From NCBI GenBank assembly GCA_036381615.1, contig DASVCL010000003.1, positions 1-64,000 on the forward strand: DNA of 64,000 nt. The letters run 5' to 3'. This DNA comes from CALANV01 sp036381615. GTDB lineage: Bacteria > Pseudomonadota > Alphaproteobacteria > CACIAM-22H2. Positions within the stretch are counted from its first letter, which is position 1. Each line of letters opens with the position of its first letter. A model generated the notes under the pieces. The model was given only the letters and a program-made list of their open reading frames with translations. It had not been told where the DNA came from and did no database searches. The position numbers were made by a program, and so were the translations under genes. Positions 8,867 through 17,424 of the stretch are shown here, one piece after another.

Positions 8867-9250
8867 TCATTCCGGCGAAATGAAGAAACGAACCATCAGG
8901 CGCCGTCCATCGGCGCCTTCACGGGGATCGAGAAACTCCAGACGAAGGGTTTCACCTTCGCGAACAAAACGGTCAGGGCCGGTCGCCCGCCAGCCGAGCT
9001 GGGGCAGGGTGCGCGCGTAGAAATCGCGCACCGAATCGCGCGCCACCGCGCCCTCGGCATAAGCCTCGATGATGCGCCCGGCAGGCGCGTCGAACACGAC
9101 ACCACGGTCCGCGAGCACGACAAGGCCCGGCATGAGCGGCATGTCCTCGATGCCGATGACGAAGCGATCGGCAGCAACCGCCATGCCACTCATCGCGACA
9201 TACGCCCCCAGCACGACAAGGCTCAGCAGGTGCGACAGAACCCGTAGCAT
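8867..9250 (-). CDS. Small exported protein of unknown function
   Basis: 127 aa. An N-terminal hydrophobic stretch ending AVA-ADRF looks like a signal peptide with cleavage near residue 27. The mature part (about 100 aa) has a conserved-looking core: MPLMPGLVVLADRGVVFDAP, then DSVRDFYARTLPQLGW, and an end in MVRFFISPE. DFY...LPQLGW resembles the amphipathic module of periplasmic proteins that compare a predicted and observed residue, but I do not recognise a family. It lies 14 bases after mutM and 49 before ech. Coding is supported by composition and the export signal. Confidence 0.75.
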   Translation of the reverse strand: MLRVLSHLLSLVVLGAYVAMSGMAVAADRFVIGIEDMPLMPGLVVLADRGVVFDAPAGRIIEAYAEGAVARDSVRDFYARTLPQLGWRATGPDRFVREGETLRLEFLDPREGADGRRLMVRFFISPE

Positions 9251-9264
9251 GGTGGCTCTCTAGC

Positions 9265-10134
9265 TCAGCGTTGCCGTTTCGGACAATAGAAAGTGGAACG
9301 CCCGCCTTGCACGATGCGCTTGACAAAACCGCGGCAGTCGCAATGGGGACAAGGCTGCCCCTCGCGATCATAGACGGCCCAGGCATGCTGAAACCAGCCG
9401 GCCTCGCCCGAGGCCTGGACGTAATCGCGCGCCGAAGATCCGCCGGCCGCAATGGCGCGTTGTAGAACATCCTTGATCGCCGCCGTCAACCGGACCGCGC
9501 GTTCGCCCTGCACGGTCCCAGCACAGCGCCGTGGCGAAATTCCCGATGCGTACAGGGCCTCGCATGCATAGATGTTGCCGAGGCCGGCGACGACCCGCTG
9601 ATCGAGCAGCGCCGCCTTGATCGAGGTCGTGCGTCCGGCGAGCGCGGCAGCCAGAACATCCGGCGTGAACTGGTCCGACAGCGGCTCCGGCCCAAGGCCG
9701 GCAAAGCGCGGATCGGCGTCAAGCTCGCGAGCGGCCACAAGATCCATCAGGCCAAACCGGCGCGGATCGGAAAACCGGATCGTCGTGCCGGCGTCGGTGG
9801 TGAATTCCACATGCTCGTGCAGGCCAGGGTCGTCGGGCGAACGCGGTCCGATCACGAGCCGCCCGGTCATTCCGAGATGTATGACCAGAATGTCGTCGTC
9901 CGTGACCCGCCGGATTCCGGCATCGGAGCGTGCCTGGCCGTCCAGCCGCACGAGGATGTATTTCGCCCGCCGGTCGACCGAAAGGATGCGCCGGCCTTCG
10001 ACGCGCTCCCGAAACCGTGTCGGGAACGGGGTCCGCAGATCCGCCCGGCGCTGCAGCAGGCGAACGAACCGCCGCCCGACCAGATGGGGGCGGATGCCGC
10101 GTACGACGGTCTCGACTTCGGGCAGCTCCGGCAT
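9265..10134 (-). CDS. mutM: Formamidopyrimidine-DNA glycosylase (Fpg/MutM)
   Basis: Base-excision repair enzyme removing 8-oxoguanine and nicking at the lesion. N-terminal PELPEVETVVRGI gives the catalytic Pro1 (after Met removal) and Glu2. The helix-two-turn-helix segment VAGLGNIYACEALY is intact. The C-terminal zinc finger is odd: Cys262-x2-Cys265 is normal, but the second pair is Cys284-x2-Arg287 instead of CxxC. An extra Cys267 is present (CPHCDC). Other residues (GGRSTFYC) are normal. Length 289 aa. Transcribed away from ubiE, with only 34 bases between the two starts. Confidence 0.95.
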   Translation of the reverse strand: MPELPEVETVVRGIRPHLVGRRFVRLLQRRADLRTPFPTRFRERVEGRRILSVDRRAKYILVRLDGQARSDAGIRRVTDDDILVIHLGMTGRLVIGPRSPDDPGLHEHVEFTTDAGTTIRFSDPRRFGLMDLVAARELDADPRFAGLGPEPLSDQFTPDVLAAALAGRTTSIKAALLDQRVVAGLGNIYACEALYASGISPRRCAGTVQGERAVRLTAAIKDVLQRAIAAGGSSARDYVQASGEAGWFQHAWAVYDREGQPCPHCDCRGFVKRIVQGGRSTFYCPKRQR

Positions 10135-10168
10135 GACCGGAACCTAGCCCAAACCGGTCGGCCGCGCT

Positions 10169-10945
10169 ATGTTCCGCCGCATGCCGGAATATGGCCCCAA
10201 CGACGGCGGCACGACGCACTTCGGATTCCGCGAGGTGCCGGAGGCCGAAAAGCCGCGCCTCGTCCGCGAAATCTTCGACCGGGTCGCGACGCGCTACGAC
10301 CTGATGAACGATCTGATGTCGGCGGGCGTGCATCGTTTATGGAAGACGAGCCTTGTGCGCGACGTCGCGCCGCGGCCCGGCGAAACCATTCTCGACGTGG
10401 CCGGCGGGACCGGCGACGTGTCGATGCGGTTGCTCGACGCCGCCGGACGGCGCGCCAGCGTCTTCGTGTGCGACATGACGCCGGACATGCTCGCGATCGG
10501 GCGGGACCGCGCGCTCGACCGCGGCATTCTCGACGGGCTGCACTTCGTCGCAGGCGATGCCGAGAGGCTGCCGTTTCCCGACCGCAGCATCGATGCGTAC
10601 ACGATCGCCTTCGGTCTGCGCAACGTGACGCGAATCGACGTGGCCCTGGCCGAGGCCCGCCGCGTGCTTCGTCCGGGCGGCCGCTTCTTCTGCCTCGAGT
10701 TCAGCCGCGTCGTCCTGCCCGTGCTGGATCGGCTCTACGATCTCTATTCGTTTACGGTGCTGCCGACTTTGGGTGAGATCGTCGCCCGCGACCGTGCATC
10801 GTATCAGTATCTCGCCGAGAGCATCCGCCGCTTCCCGTCGCAGGAGAAACTGGTCGCGCGGATGACTGCGGCCGGGCTGGAGCGCGCGCGGTTTCGCAAC
10901 CTCTCCGGCGGCATCGCGGCCATCCATTCAGCCTGGCGCCTGTGA
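10169..10945 (+). CDS. ubiE: Demethylmenaquinone/demethylubiquinone C-methyltransferase UbiE
   Basis: SAM-dependent methyltransferase of quinone synthesis, 258 aa. The SAM motif I ILDVAGGTGDVS, the UbiE signature RYDLMNDLMSAGVHRLWK and the C-terminal NLSGGIAAIHSAWRL are present. Two ATGs compete (10169 and 10181); neither has a good ribosome-binding site, and the longer is given. The stop TGA shares one base with the ubiB ATG, so the two ubiquinone genes are coupled. Confidence 0.96.
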   Translation: MFRRMPEYGPNDGGTTHFGFREVPEAEKPRLVREIFDRVATRYDLMNDLMSAGVHRLWKTSLVRDVAPRPGETILDVAGGTGDVSMRLLDAAGRRASVFVCDMTPDMLAIGRDRALDRGILDGLHFVAGDAERLPFPDRSIDAYTIAFGLRNVTRIDVALAEARRVLRPGGRFFCLEFSRVVLPVLDRLYDLYSFTVLPTLGEIVARDRASYQYLAESIRRFPSQEKLVARMTAAGLERARFRNLSGGIAAIHSAWRL

Positions 10946-12483
10946 TGCTTCGCACCGTCCGCAACCTCGGCCGGCTTGCCCGGATCGCGGTGACGCTCGC
11001 GCGCTACGATGCGCTGGTTGCCCTTGGCGGCCCGGCCATGCCGCGCGCATTGCGGCGCTTCGTCGTCCCGCCGCATGAAAAGCACGAGCTTGCGCGTCCC
11101 GGGCAGCGTCTGGCGGCCGCGCTCACCCAGCTCGGCCCGAGTTTCATCAAGCTTGGCCAGGCGCTCTCCATCCGCGCCGATCTGATCGGCGAGACTGTGG
11201 CGGCCGATCTTTCCGAGCTGCAGGACCGTCTGCCGCCGTTTCCGGCGTCCCGGGCGCGCGCAACGGTCGTCGCGGAACTCGGGCGGCCGCTCGACGAACT
11301 CTTTCTCGATTTCGACGACCTGCCCGTTGCCGCGGCGTCGATCGCACAGGTTCATTTCGCGACGACAACGGATGGCACGGCCGTCGCGGTAAAGATTCTG
11401 CGGCCCGACGTCGAGACGCAGTTCGCGCGCGACCTCGATCTGTTTCTGTGGCTGGCCGAGTGCATCGAACGCTACGCGCCGCGTCTGCGCCGCCTCAGAC
11501 CGGTCGAGGTGGTCAACACATTGGCGGAAACAGTACGGACGGAGATGGACCTGCGCCTCGAGGCCGCTGCCGCTTCCGAGCTGGCGGAGAACTTCGCCGG
11601 CGATCCGGACTTCCGGGTGCCGCGGGTGGACTGGCAGCGGACGGCGCGGCGCGTGCTTACGCTCGAGCGCATCTCGGGCCTTCCCGTCGACGAGCGCGAG
11701 GCATTGATCGCGGCAGGCCACGACCCGCAGGAGATCGTCGCAAAAGCCGCGCGGGCGTTCTTCAAGCAGGTGTTTCGCGACGGTTTCTTTCATGCCGACA
11801 TGCACCCGGGCAACCTGTTCGTCGCTGCCGACGGCACGCTCGTCGCCGTCGACTTCGGGATCATGGGCCGGCTGGATCAGCGCACCCGGCACTATCTTGC
11901 CGACATGCTGGTCGGATTTCTCAATGGCGACTACCGGTCGGTCGCCGAGGTTCATTTCCGGGCCGGTTACGTGCCGGCGACGCAGTCGGTCGGCGCCTTC
12001 ACGCAGGCCTGTCGCGCGATCGGCGAGCCGATCCTCGGACGTCCGCTGCACGAGATATCGCTGGCGCGGCTCCTCGCGCAGCTCTTCCAGGTCACCGAGC
12101 AGTTCCAGATGGAGACGCAGCCCCAGCTCCTTCTGCTGCAAAAAAGCATGCTGGTGTGTGAAGGCGTCGGCCGGCGCCTCGTGCCCGACGTCAACATGTG
12201 GAGCCTCGCGCGGCCGCTGATCGAGGAATGGATGGCGGCCAATCGCAGCGTCGAGGCACGGACCCGAAATGCCGTGAATGAAGCGCTGATGCGCCTCGAG
12301 GAGCTGCCGACCTTCGTCGCGAACCTGGAAAAATCCGTCGCCATGCTCGCCTCGGGCGGCGTGCGGCTCCACCCCGAATCGCTCGCCGCCCTGTCGCGGC
12401 GGAACCGGCGCGGTGCCTGGGTCTGGCCAGTGCTCGCCGGCAGCGCGGCCGTTGCGCTCGCCGTCCTGGCCTTCAACCTGTAA
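10945..12483 (+). CDS. ubiB: Ubiquinone biosynthesis kinase-like protein UbiB
   Basis: Atypical membrane-bound kinase/ATPase needed for ubiquinone synthesis. The KxGQ motif is visible in SFIKLGQALSIR near residue 70, the invariant lysine in AVAVKIL, the catalytic loop in FFHADMHPGNLF, and the metal-binding DFG in AVDFGIMGRL. The C-terminus ends in a hydrophobic helix (VWPVLAGSAAVALAVLAF) that would anchor it to the inner membrane. ATG at 10945 follows directly from the ubiE stop; a GTG one codon earlier is also possible. 512 aa. Confidence 0.96.
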   Translation: MLRTVRNLGRLARIAVTLARYDALVALGGPAMPRALRRFVVPPHEKHELARPGQRLAAALTQLGPSFIKLGQALSIRADLIGETVAADLSELQDRLPPFPASRARATVVAELGRPLDELFLDFDDLPVAAASIAQVHFATTTDGTAVAVKILRPDVETQFARDLDLFLWLAECIERYAPRLRRLRPVEVVNTLAETVRTEMDLRLEAAAASELAENFAGDPDFRVPRVDWQRTARRVLTLERISGLPVDEREALIAAGHDPQEIVAKAARAFFKQVFRDGFFHADMHPGNLFVAADGTLVAVDFGIMGRLDQRTRHYLADMLVGFLNGDYRSVAEVHFRAGYVPATQSVGAFTQACRAIGEPILGRPLHEISLARLLAQLFQVTEQFQMETQPQLLLLQKSMLVCEGVGRRLVPDVNMWSLARPLIEEWMAANRSVEARTRNAVNEALMRLEELPTFVANLEKSVAMLASGGVRLHPESLAALSRRNRRGAWVWPVLAGSAAVALAVLAFNL

Positions 12484-12580
12484 GCGCCGGCGGCGAGTTG
12501 CGCACCTTTCTGTACACCGCTAAGTTAGCCCCGAATCCTGGATGTTTCGCGCCCGCGGCGAACCTACGGATCAGGTGTTC

Positions 12581-13798
12581 ATGCTGCGCGACAAGCGGAT
12601 CTTGCTGATCATCTCGGGTGGTATCGCCGCCTACAAGGCGCTCGACCTGATCCGTCGACTGCGCGAGCGCGGCGCAGACGTCCGCTGCATCCTGACACGG
12701 GGCGGTGCCGAGTTCGTTACGCCGTTGTCGGTCGCGACGCTGTCGCGCAACAAGGTGTTCTCGGACATCTTCTCGCTGACGGACGAGAGCGAGATCGGCC
12801 ATATCCGCCTCGCACGGGAGTGCGACCTGGTCGTGGTCGCGCCGGCGACGGCCGATATCATCGCCCGCATGGCAACCGGACTGGCCAACGATCTCGCCAC
12901 GACGGTGCTCCTTGCGACCGACCGGCCGGTCCTCATCGCGCCGGCGATGAATTTCGTGATGTGGGAACATCCGGCGACGAAAGCCAACATCGAAACGTTG
13001 ATCGGGCGAGGCGTGCGGATCGTCGGGCCCGCGGAAGGCGAACTGGCGGAAGGCGAGGTCGGCGTCGGCCGCATGAGCGAGCCGCTCGAGATCGTTCAGG
13101 CCATCGAGGCATTCTTCCGCAGCGACGCGATGCTGACCGGCCGCCGGGCCCTCGTCACGAGCGGCCCGACCTACGAGCCGATCGACCCGGTCCGGTTCAT
13201 CGGCAACCGTTCGTCAGGCAAGCAGGGCCATGCCATCGCCGCCGCCCTCGCGAGCCTCGGCGCCGAGACCACGCTCGTGACCGGGCCGACGCGCCTGCCG
13301 GACCCGCCGGAGGTCCGCGTCATCCATGTCGAAACGGCCGAACAGATGCTGGACGCCTGTCGGGCGGCGTTGCCCGTCGACGTCGCGGTGTTCGCAGCCG
13401 CCGTCGCCGACTGGAAGGTGGTCAGCCCGCGCACCCAGAAGATCAAGAAGACTGGCGGCGAACCGCCGGCCCTGATGCTGGCCGAGAACCCCGATATCCT
13501 TGCCGCGATTTCACATGAGCCGGAACGACGGCCCAAACTCGTGGTCGGCTTTGCGGCAGAGACGGAAGATGTGATCGCGAACGCCGTCGCAAAACGCAAG
13601 AAGAAGGGCTGCGACTGGATCGTGGCGAACGACGTGTCGGCAGGTACCGGCACCTTCGGCGGCGACACCAACACCGTTCACGTCGTCGATGAGCGCGGCG
13701 CCGAAACCTGGCCCGAACTGCCCAAGGAGGAGGTCGCGCGGCGACTGGCGCGCCGTATCGCCAGCCACCTTGCCGGGCCGCTGGCGTCCGCGAGCTGA
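12581..13798 (+). CDS. coaBC: Bifunctional phosphopantothenoylcysteine decarboxylase/synthetase CoaBC (Dfp)
   Basis: Two consecutive steps of coenzyme A synthesis. The N-terminal CoaC flavoprotein domain has ISGGIAAYK, the active-site His in EIGHIRLAREC and PAMNFVMW. The C-terminal CoaB domain has SGPTYEPIDPVRFIGNRSSG and the KIKK segment containing the catalytic lysine. ATG 12581 is chosen because AGGTG lies just upstream and the family starts here; an ATG at 12542 would add 13 residues. 405 aa. Followed by dut after 13 bases, the usual coaBC-dut pairing. Confidence 0.96.
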   Translation: MLRDKRILLIISGGIAAYKALDLIRRLRERGADVRCILTRGGAEFVTPLSVATLSRNKVFSDIFSLTDESEIGHIRLARECDLVVVAPATADIIARMATGLANDLATTVLLATDRPVLIAPAMNFVMWEHPATKANIETLIGRGVRIVGPAEGELAEGEVGVGRMSEPLEIVQAIEAFFRSDAMLTGRRALVTSGPTYEPIDPVRFIGNRSSGKQGHAIAAALASLGAETTLVTGPTRLPDPPEVRVIHVETAEQMLDACRAALPVDVAVFAAAVADWKVVSPRTQKIKKTGGEPPALMLAENPDILAAISHEPERRPKLVVGFAAETEDVIANAVAKRKKKGCDWIVANDVSAGTGTFGGDTNTVHVVDERGAETWPELPKEEVARRLARRIASHLAGPLASAS

Positions 13799-13811
13799 AA
13801 CGACGCACCGC

Positions 13812-14303
13812 ATGACGCCAAAGCCCATACCGGTCGCGATACGGCGGCTTCCGCACGCGGATGATCTCGCGCTTCCCGCCTACGCGACGGACGCGAGCGC
13901 CGGCGTCGATCTGGCGGCGGCAGTCACCGAGAGCATCACCATCGCCCCGGGCGGCCGCGCGCTGATACCGACCGGATTTTCCATCGCGCTCCCGCCGGGA
14001 TACGAGGCACAGGTGCGGCCGCGGTCCGGCCTGGCCCTCAAGCACGGCATCACGGTCTTGAACAGCCCCGGCACCATCGACGCCGATTATCGTGGCGAGA
14101 TCGGTGTCATTCTGGCGAATTTCGGTGACGCGCCCTTCGTGGTGACCCGCGGCACACGTATAGCCCAGCTCGTCGTCGCCCCGGTCACGCGCATCGGCTG
14201 GGCGGAGGTGAACGAGCTGCCGCAAACCACGCGAGGGGCAGGCGGCTTCGGCTCGACCGGCACCCATGCGACGGGTGAAGATCGCGCCCGGAGGATGGAA
14301 TAA
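13812..14303 (+). CDS. dut: Deoxyuridine 5'-triphosphate nucleotidohydrolase
   Basis: Hydrolyses dUTP to dUMP, keeping uracil out of DNA and feeding dTMP synthesis. All five trimeric dUTPase motifs are readable: ASAGVDLAA, PTGF with RPRSGLALKHG, GTIDADYRGEI, RIAQLVV and the C-terminal P-loop-like RGAGGFGSTG. 163 aa from ATG 13812; the longer open frame upstream overlaps coaBC in another frame and is not dUTPase-like. An 8-bp hairpin (CCGCATCC/GGATGCGG) without a T tract follows the gene. Confidence 0.97.
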   Translation: MTPKPIPVAIRRLPHADDLALPAYATDASAGVDLAAAVTESITIAPGGRALIPTGFSIALPPGYEAQVRPRSGLALKHGITVLNSPGTIDADYRGEIGVILANFGDAPFVVTRGTRIAQLVVAPVTRIGWAEVNELPQTTRGAGGFGSTGTHATGEDRARRME

Positions 14304-14381
14304 AATTGGCGCCGCATCCCCCCCCTGCCGGTACCGGATGCGGGGCATGAACGGATCGATGCAGGAACGAAGTCGGCGGCG

Positions 14382-15170
14382 ATGGAGCTGACGGACGCCC
14401 AATTCAGGCGCTATGCCCGCCACCTGATCCTCGACGAGATCGGCGAGGAGGGCCAGGCGAAGCTGCTTGCCGCGCGCATTCTCGTGGTCGGGGCCGGCGG
14501 CCTGGGTTCGCCGGCGCTGATGTATCTTGCCGCCGCCGGGGTCGGCACGCTCGGGATCGTCGACGACGATGTCGTCGACATGACGAACCTGCAACGTCAG
14601 ATCGTCCATACGACCGACCGGATCGGGGTCAGCAAAGTCGACAGCGCGATCGAGACGCTGGCGGGCATCAACCCCGAGGTGCGTGTTATCCCGCACAAGC
14701 TGCGCTTGAAAGCGGCCAATGCGCTCGAGCTCGTGTCGGAATACGACCTCGTGATCGACGGCAGTGACAATTTCCCGACGCGCTATCTGTTGAACGACGC
14801 CTGTTACCTGGCACGACGGCCGCTGGTCGCGGCCTCTTTGCTGCGCTTCGAGGGGCAGCTGTCGACCTTCAAGGCCTACGACGGCAAGGGGCCGTGCTAC
14901 CGGTGCGTCTTCCGCGACCCGCCGCCCGCCGACCTGATCCCCCGCTGCGAGGAGGCCGGCATTCTGGGCGCGGTCGCCGGTGTCATGGGTACGCTGCAGG
15001 CCGCCGAGGCGCTGAAGGAACTGCTGGGGCTCGGCGAAAGTCTCTCCGGCACGCTCGTGATTTATGACGCGTTCGGCACGCAGTTCCGGCGCATCCGGCT
15101 GCGCCGCGATCCGGCCTGTCCGCTCTGCGGCGAGTCGCCGACGATCACGGATCTGTCGCCGCACAAGTAG
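14382..15170 (+). CDS. MoeB/ThiF/HesA family adenylyltransferase
   Basis: E1-like enzyme that adenylates the C-terminal glycine of a sulfur-carrier protein (MoaD or ThiS). The ATP-binding GAGGLGSPALMYLAAAGVG, the arginine finger region NLQRQIVH and the zinc ligands CYRC and CPLC are present. 262 aa without a C-terminal rhodanese domain, so MoeB or ThiF type rather than the fused form. The target cannot be chosen, since no moa or thi gene is in the window. Converges with the next gene, nine bases between stops. Confidence 0.92.
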   Translation: MELTDAQFRRYARHLILDEIGEEGQAKLLAARILVVGAGGLGSPALMYLAAAGVGTLGIVDDDVVDMTNLQRQIVHTTDRIGVSKVDSAIETLAGINPEVRVIPHKLRLKAANALELVSEYDLVIDGSDNFPTRYLLNDACYLARRPLVAASLLRFEGQLSTFKAYDGKGPCYRCVFRDPPPADLIPRCEEAGILGAVAGVMGTLQAAEALKELLGLGESLSGTLVIYDAFGTQFRRIRLRRDPACPLCGESPTITDLSPHK

Positions 15171-15179
15171 ACGTGCCGC

Positions 15180-16166
15180 CTACAACATCGCGGCGAGGAC
15201 GCGGTCCGGCGGCGAGTGTCCGTCGACGAACGTCTTGATGTTGATGATCACGCGCTCACCCATCGCGACGCGGCCTTCGAGCGTCGCCGACCCCATGTGC
15301 GGCAGGAGAACGACATTGTCCAGCGTGAGGAGCTTCGGATGGATTGCCGGCTCGTGCTCGTAGACGTCGAGACCGGCGCCGGCGATCTCGCGCGCCGCAA
15401 GACGCGCGGCAAGCTCTTCCTCGTCGATGACGTGTCCGCGGGAGGTATTGACCAGGAAGGCATGCGGCCGGATCAGCCGCAGGCGGCGCGCGGACAGCAG
15501 GTGAAACGTCGCGGGCGTATGCGGACAATTGATCGAGAGGATGTCCATGTGGGCGAGCATCTGGTCGAGGCTTTCCCAGTACGTCGCCTCGAGTTCCGCC
15601 TCGAGCTCGGGATGCACGCGCCGGCGATTGTGATAATGGATCGAAACGCCGAACGCACGGGCCCGGCGCGCCACGGCCGTGCCGATGCGCCCCATGCCGA
15701 CGATGCCGAGCCGTTTGCCGCCGATCCGGGTGCCGAGCATCGAGGTCGGGCTCCAGCCGGTCCAGTTGCCGGCGCGGACGAGCCGTTCGCCCTCGCCGAT
15801 CCGGCGCATGACCGCCAGAATCAGCGCCATCGTCATGTCGGCGGTATCGTCGGTAAGCACCCCCGGCGTGTTCGTCACGGTAATGCCGCGGGCGCGCGCC
15901 TCTTCCAGGTCAATATGGTCGACCCCGGTTCCGAACGAGGCGATGAGCTTCAGGTTCGGGCCCGCCTTTGCCAGCACCGACTTGTCGATGCGGTCGGTGA
16001 CCGTCGGCACCAGGACGTGCGCCACGGCGGCGGCGGCAGCCAGCTCATCCGCGGTCATGGCGCGGTCGTCGAGATTGAGACGCGTGTCGAACAGCTCCAT
16101 CATCCGCGTCTCGATCACGTCCGGCAGTTTGCGCGTGACGATGACGAGCGGGCGCTTCACCGGCAT
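15180..16166 (-). CDS. D-2-hydroxyacid dehydrogenase (glyoxylate/hydroxypyruvate reductase type)
   Basis: NAD(P)H-dependent enzyme, 328 aa. The dinucleotide-binding GKRLGIVGMGRIGTAVARRA is present, and the catalytic residues of the family are readable: Arg in VNTSRG, Glu in YEHEP, His in LLPHMGSAT. The substrate-binding loop SFGTGVDHID resembles glyoxylate/hydroxypyruvate reductases. A strong AGGAGG site lies just before ATG 16166, which sets the start; an upstream ATG would add 26 unrelated residues. Divergent from the SH3-domain gene. Confidence 0.92.
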   Translation of the reverse strand: MPVKRPLVIVTRKLPDVIETRMMELFDTRLNLDDRAMTADELAAAAAVAHVLVPTVTDRIDKSVLAKAGPNLKLIASFGTGVDHIDLEEARARGITVTNTPGVLTDDTADMTMALILAVMRRIGEGERLVRAGNWTGWSPTSMLGTRIGGKRLGIVGMGRIGTAVARRARAFGVSIHYHNRRRVHPELEAELEATYWESLDQMLAHMDILSINCPHTPATFHLLSARRLRLIRPHAFLVNTSRGHVIDEEELAARLAAREIAGAGLDVYEHEPAIHPKLLTLDNVVLLPHMGSATLEGRVAMGERVIINIKTFVDGHSPPDRVLAAML

Positions 16167-16300
16167 CGTCGTTTTCCTCCTGTGACCTCGGCGGGGCAAG
16201 GGGTAGCAAGTGCCACGGTGCCTGTCCAGGCAACGTCCGTGCATGACGGACTTCTCTGCCGGACCGCAATTCCTATAATCGCGTCCGCCGCAATCGCGTC

Positions 16301-16801
16301 ATGCTTGCCCGCACGATCCTGCTCCTGAGCTTCCTCGCCGCCGTCGGCCCGGGGGCCGCGCATGCCCAGCCCCGGTCACACACCGGCGAATCGCTGCCCC
16401 TGCCCCGTTACGTCAGCCTGCGATCGGACGAGGTGAACGTCCGCACCGGGCCGGGCGTCCGCTATCCGGTCGAATGGGTATTCACGCGCCGCCATATGCC
16501 GGTCGAGGTGATTCAGGAATTCGAGCATTGGCGGAAGATCCGTGACGTCGAAGGCACGGAAGGGTGGGTCCACCAGAGCATGCTGTCGGGCCGGCGTTAT
16601 GCGCTCGTGACCGGCGAGGTGCGCACCCTGCGGCGCCGGCCCGAGGCCGACGCCCCGGTGGTCGCCCGCGTCGAGCCGGGCGTGGTCGGGGAAATCGTCG
16701 AGTGCGAGGGACAGTGGTGCCGCATCGACGCCGGCGGCATCAGGGGCTGGCTCCCGCGCAACGAGTTCTGGGGCGTCTACCCGAACGAGACCCTGCGGTA
16801 A
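16301..16801 (+). CDS. Exported bacterial SH3-domain protein
   Basis: 166 aa with a signal peptide (LLLSFLAAVGPGAAHA, cleavage likely after AHA-Q). One clear SH3b domain starts with SLRSDEVNVRTGPGVRYPV and includes WRKIRDVEGTEGWVHQSML. A second, shorter one covers about residues 103-160 (RVEPGVVGEIVECEGQWCRI, then GIRGWL). Such proteins bind peptidoglycan or act as envelope adaptors; the partner is unknown. Divergent from the hydroxyacid dehydrogenase, convergent with the DUF3501 gene. Confidence 0.85.
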   Translation: MLARTILLLSFLAAVGPGAAHAQPRSHTGESLPLPRYVSLRSDEVNVRTGPGVRYPVEWVFTRRHMPVEVIQEFEHWRKIRDVEGTEGWVHQSMLSGRRYALVTGEVRTLRRRPEADAPVVARVEPGVVGEIVECEGQWCRIDAGGIRGWLPRNEFWGVYPNETLR

Positions 16802-16824
16802 GGTCGTACCCCGGCGCCCTCGGC

Positions 16825-17424
16825 CTACGCGGCGAAATCCTCGACCAGCGCTGCGCGCATGGCCTCCGGCATCACGGCCATGTGGCTGTATTCCGGGTGG
16901 TCGATGCCGACAATGACCTGCGTGCCGGACGCACGGAACATCGCGATCTGCGCCGGACTGAACGGGAAATGCATGAAATGGACGGACGACGTCTTGCCGT
17001 CCGCCTTGGTCCGTTCGACATCGCCTTCCGGCACGCCACGGATCTGCTCGCCGCCGACGGTCATGAACATGTGCCGCTCGATCCCGCCGAGCCGCGCCAG
17101 CGTGCGCGCGCGGCGCACCGGATCCTCGATCTCGAGCATGACCGTCGCGACCAGTTCGTGCCCCTGCGGGATGAGGGGATTGTAGGCACGGAGCTCGTCC
17201 TCGATCTGGGCGTCGCCGCCCTTTTCGATGAACAGCATCTCGTGCACCTGATGCCACATGGTCTGATAGTTCTCGAAATAAAACGTTGCGAACGGGCCGA
17301 CCTCGAACCGCCGACGCCGCTTGAGCGCAACCATGTTTTGGCGGAACGTCGCCCGTTCGCGGGCATACTGCTCCATCGGCATTATGTCGGCCCGGGTGAT
17401 TTCGCGTTTGATGGTCGTCGTCAT
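16825..17424 (-). CDS. DUF3501 family protein
   Basis: 199 aa soluble protein of unknown function. It starts MTTTIKREITRADIMPMEQY and contains FYFENYQTMWHQVHEMLFIE, a segment I recall for DUF3501 proteins. It ends with VIVGIDHPEYSHMAVMPEA. Its ATG shares one base with the stop of the GlpC-like gene (TGATG), so the two are translationally coupled. With rubrerythrin upstream it forms a module seen in other proteobacteria. The biochemical role is unknown; a peroxide-reduction function is inferred from neighbours only. Family naming is from memory. Confidence 0.8.
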   Translation of the reverse strand: MTTTIKREITRADIMPMEQYARERATFRQNMVALKRRRRFEVGPFATFYFENYQTMWHQVHEMLFIEKGGDAQIEDELRAYNPLIPQGHELVATVMLEIEDPVRRARTLARLGGIERHMFMTVGGEQIRGVPEGDVERTKADGKTSSVHFMHFPFSPAQIAMFRASGTQVIVGIDHPEYSHMAVMPEAMRAALVEDFAA

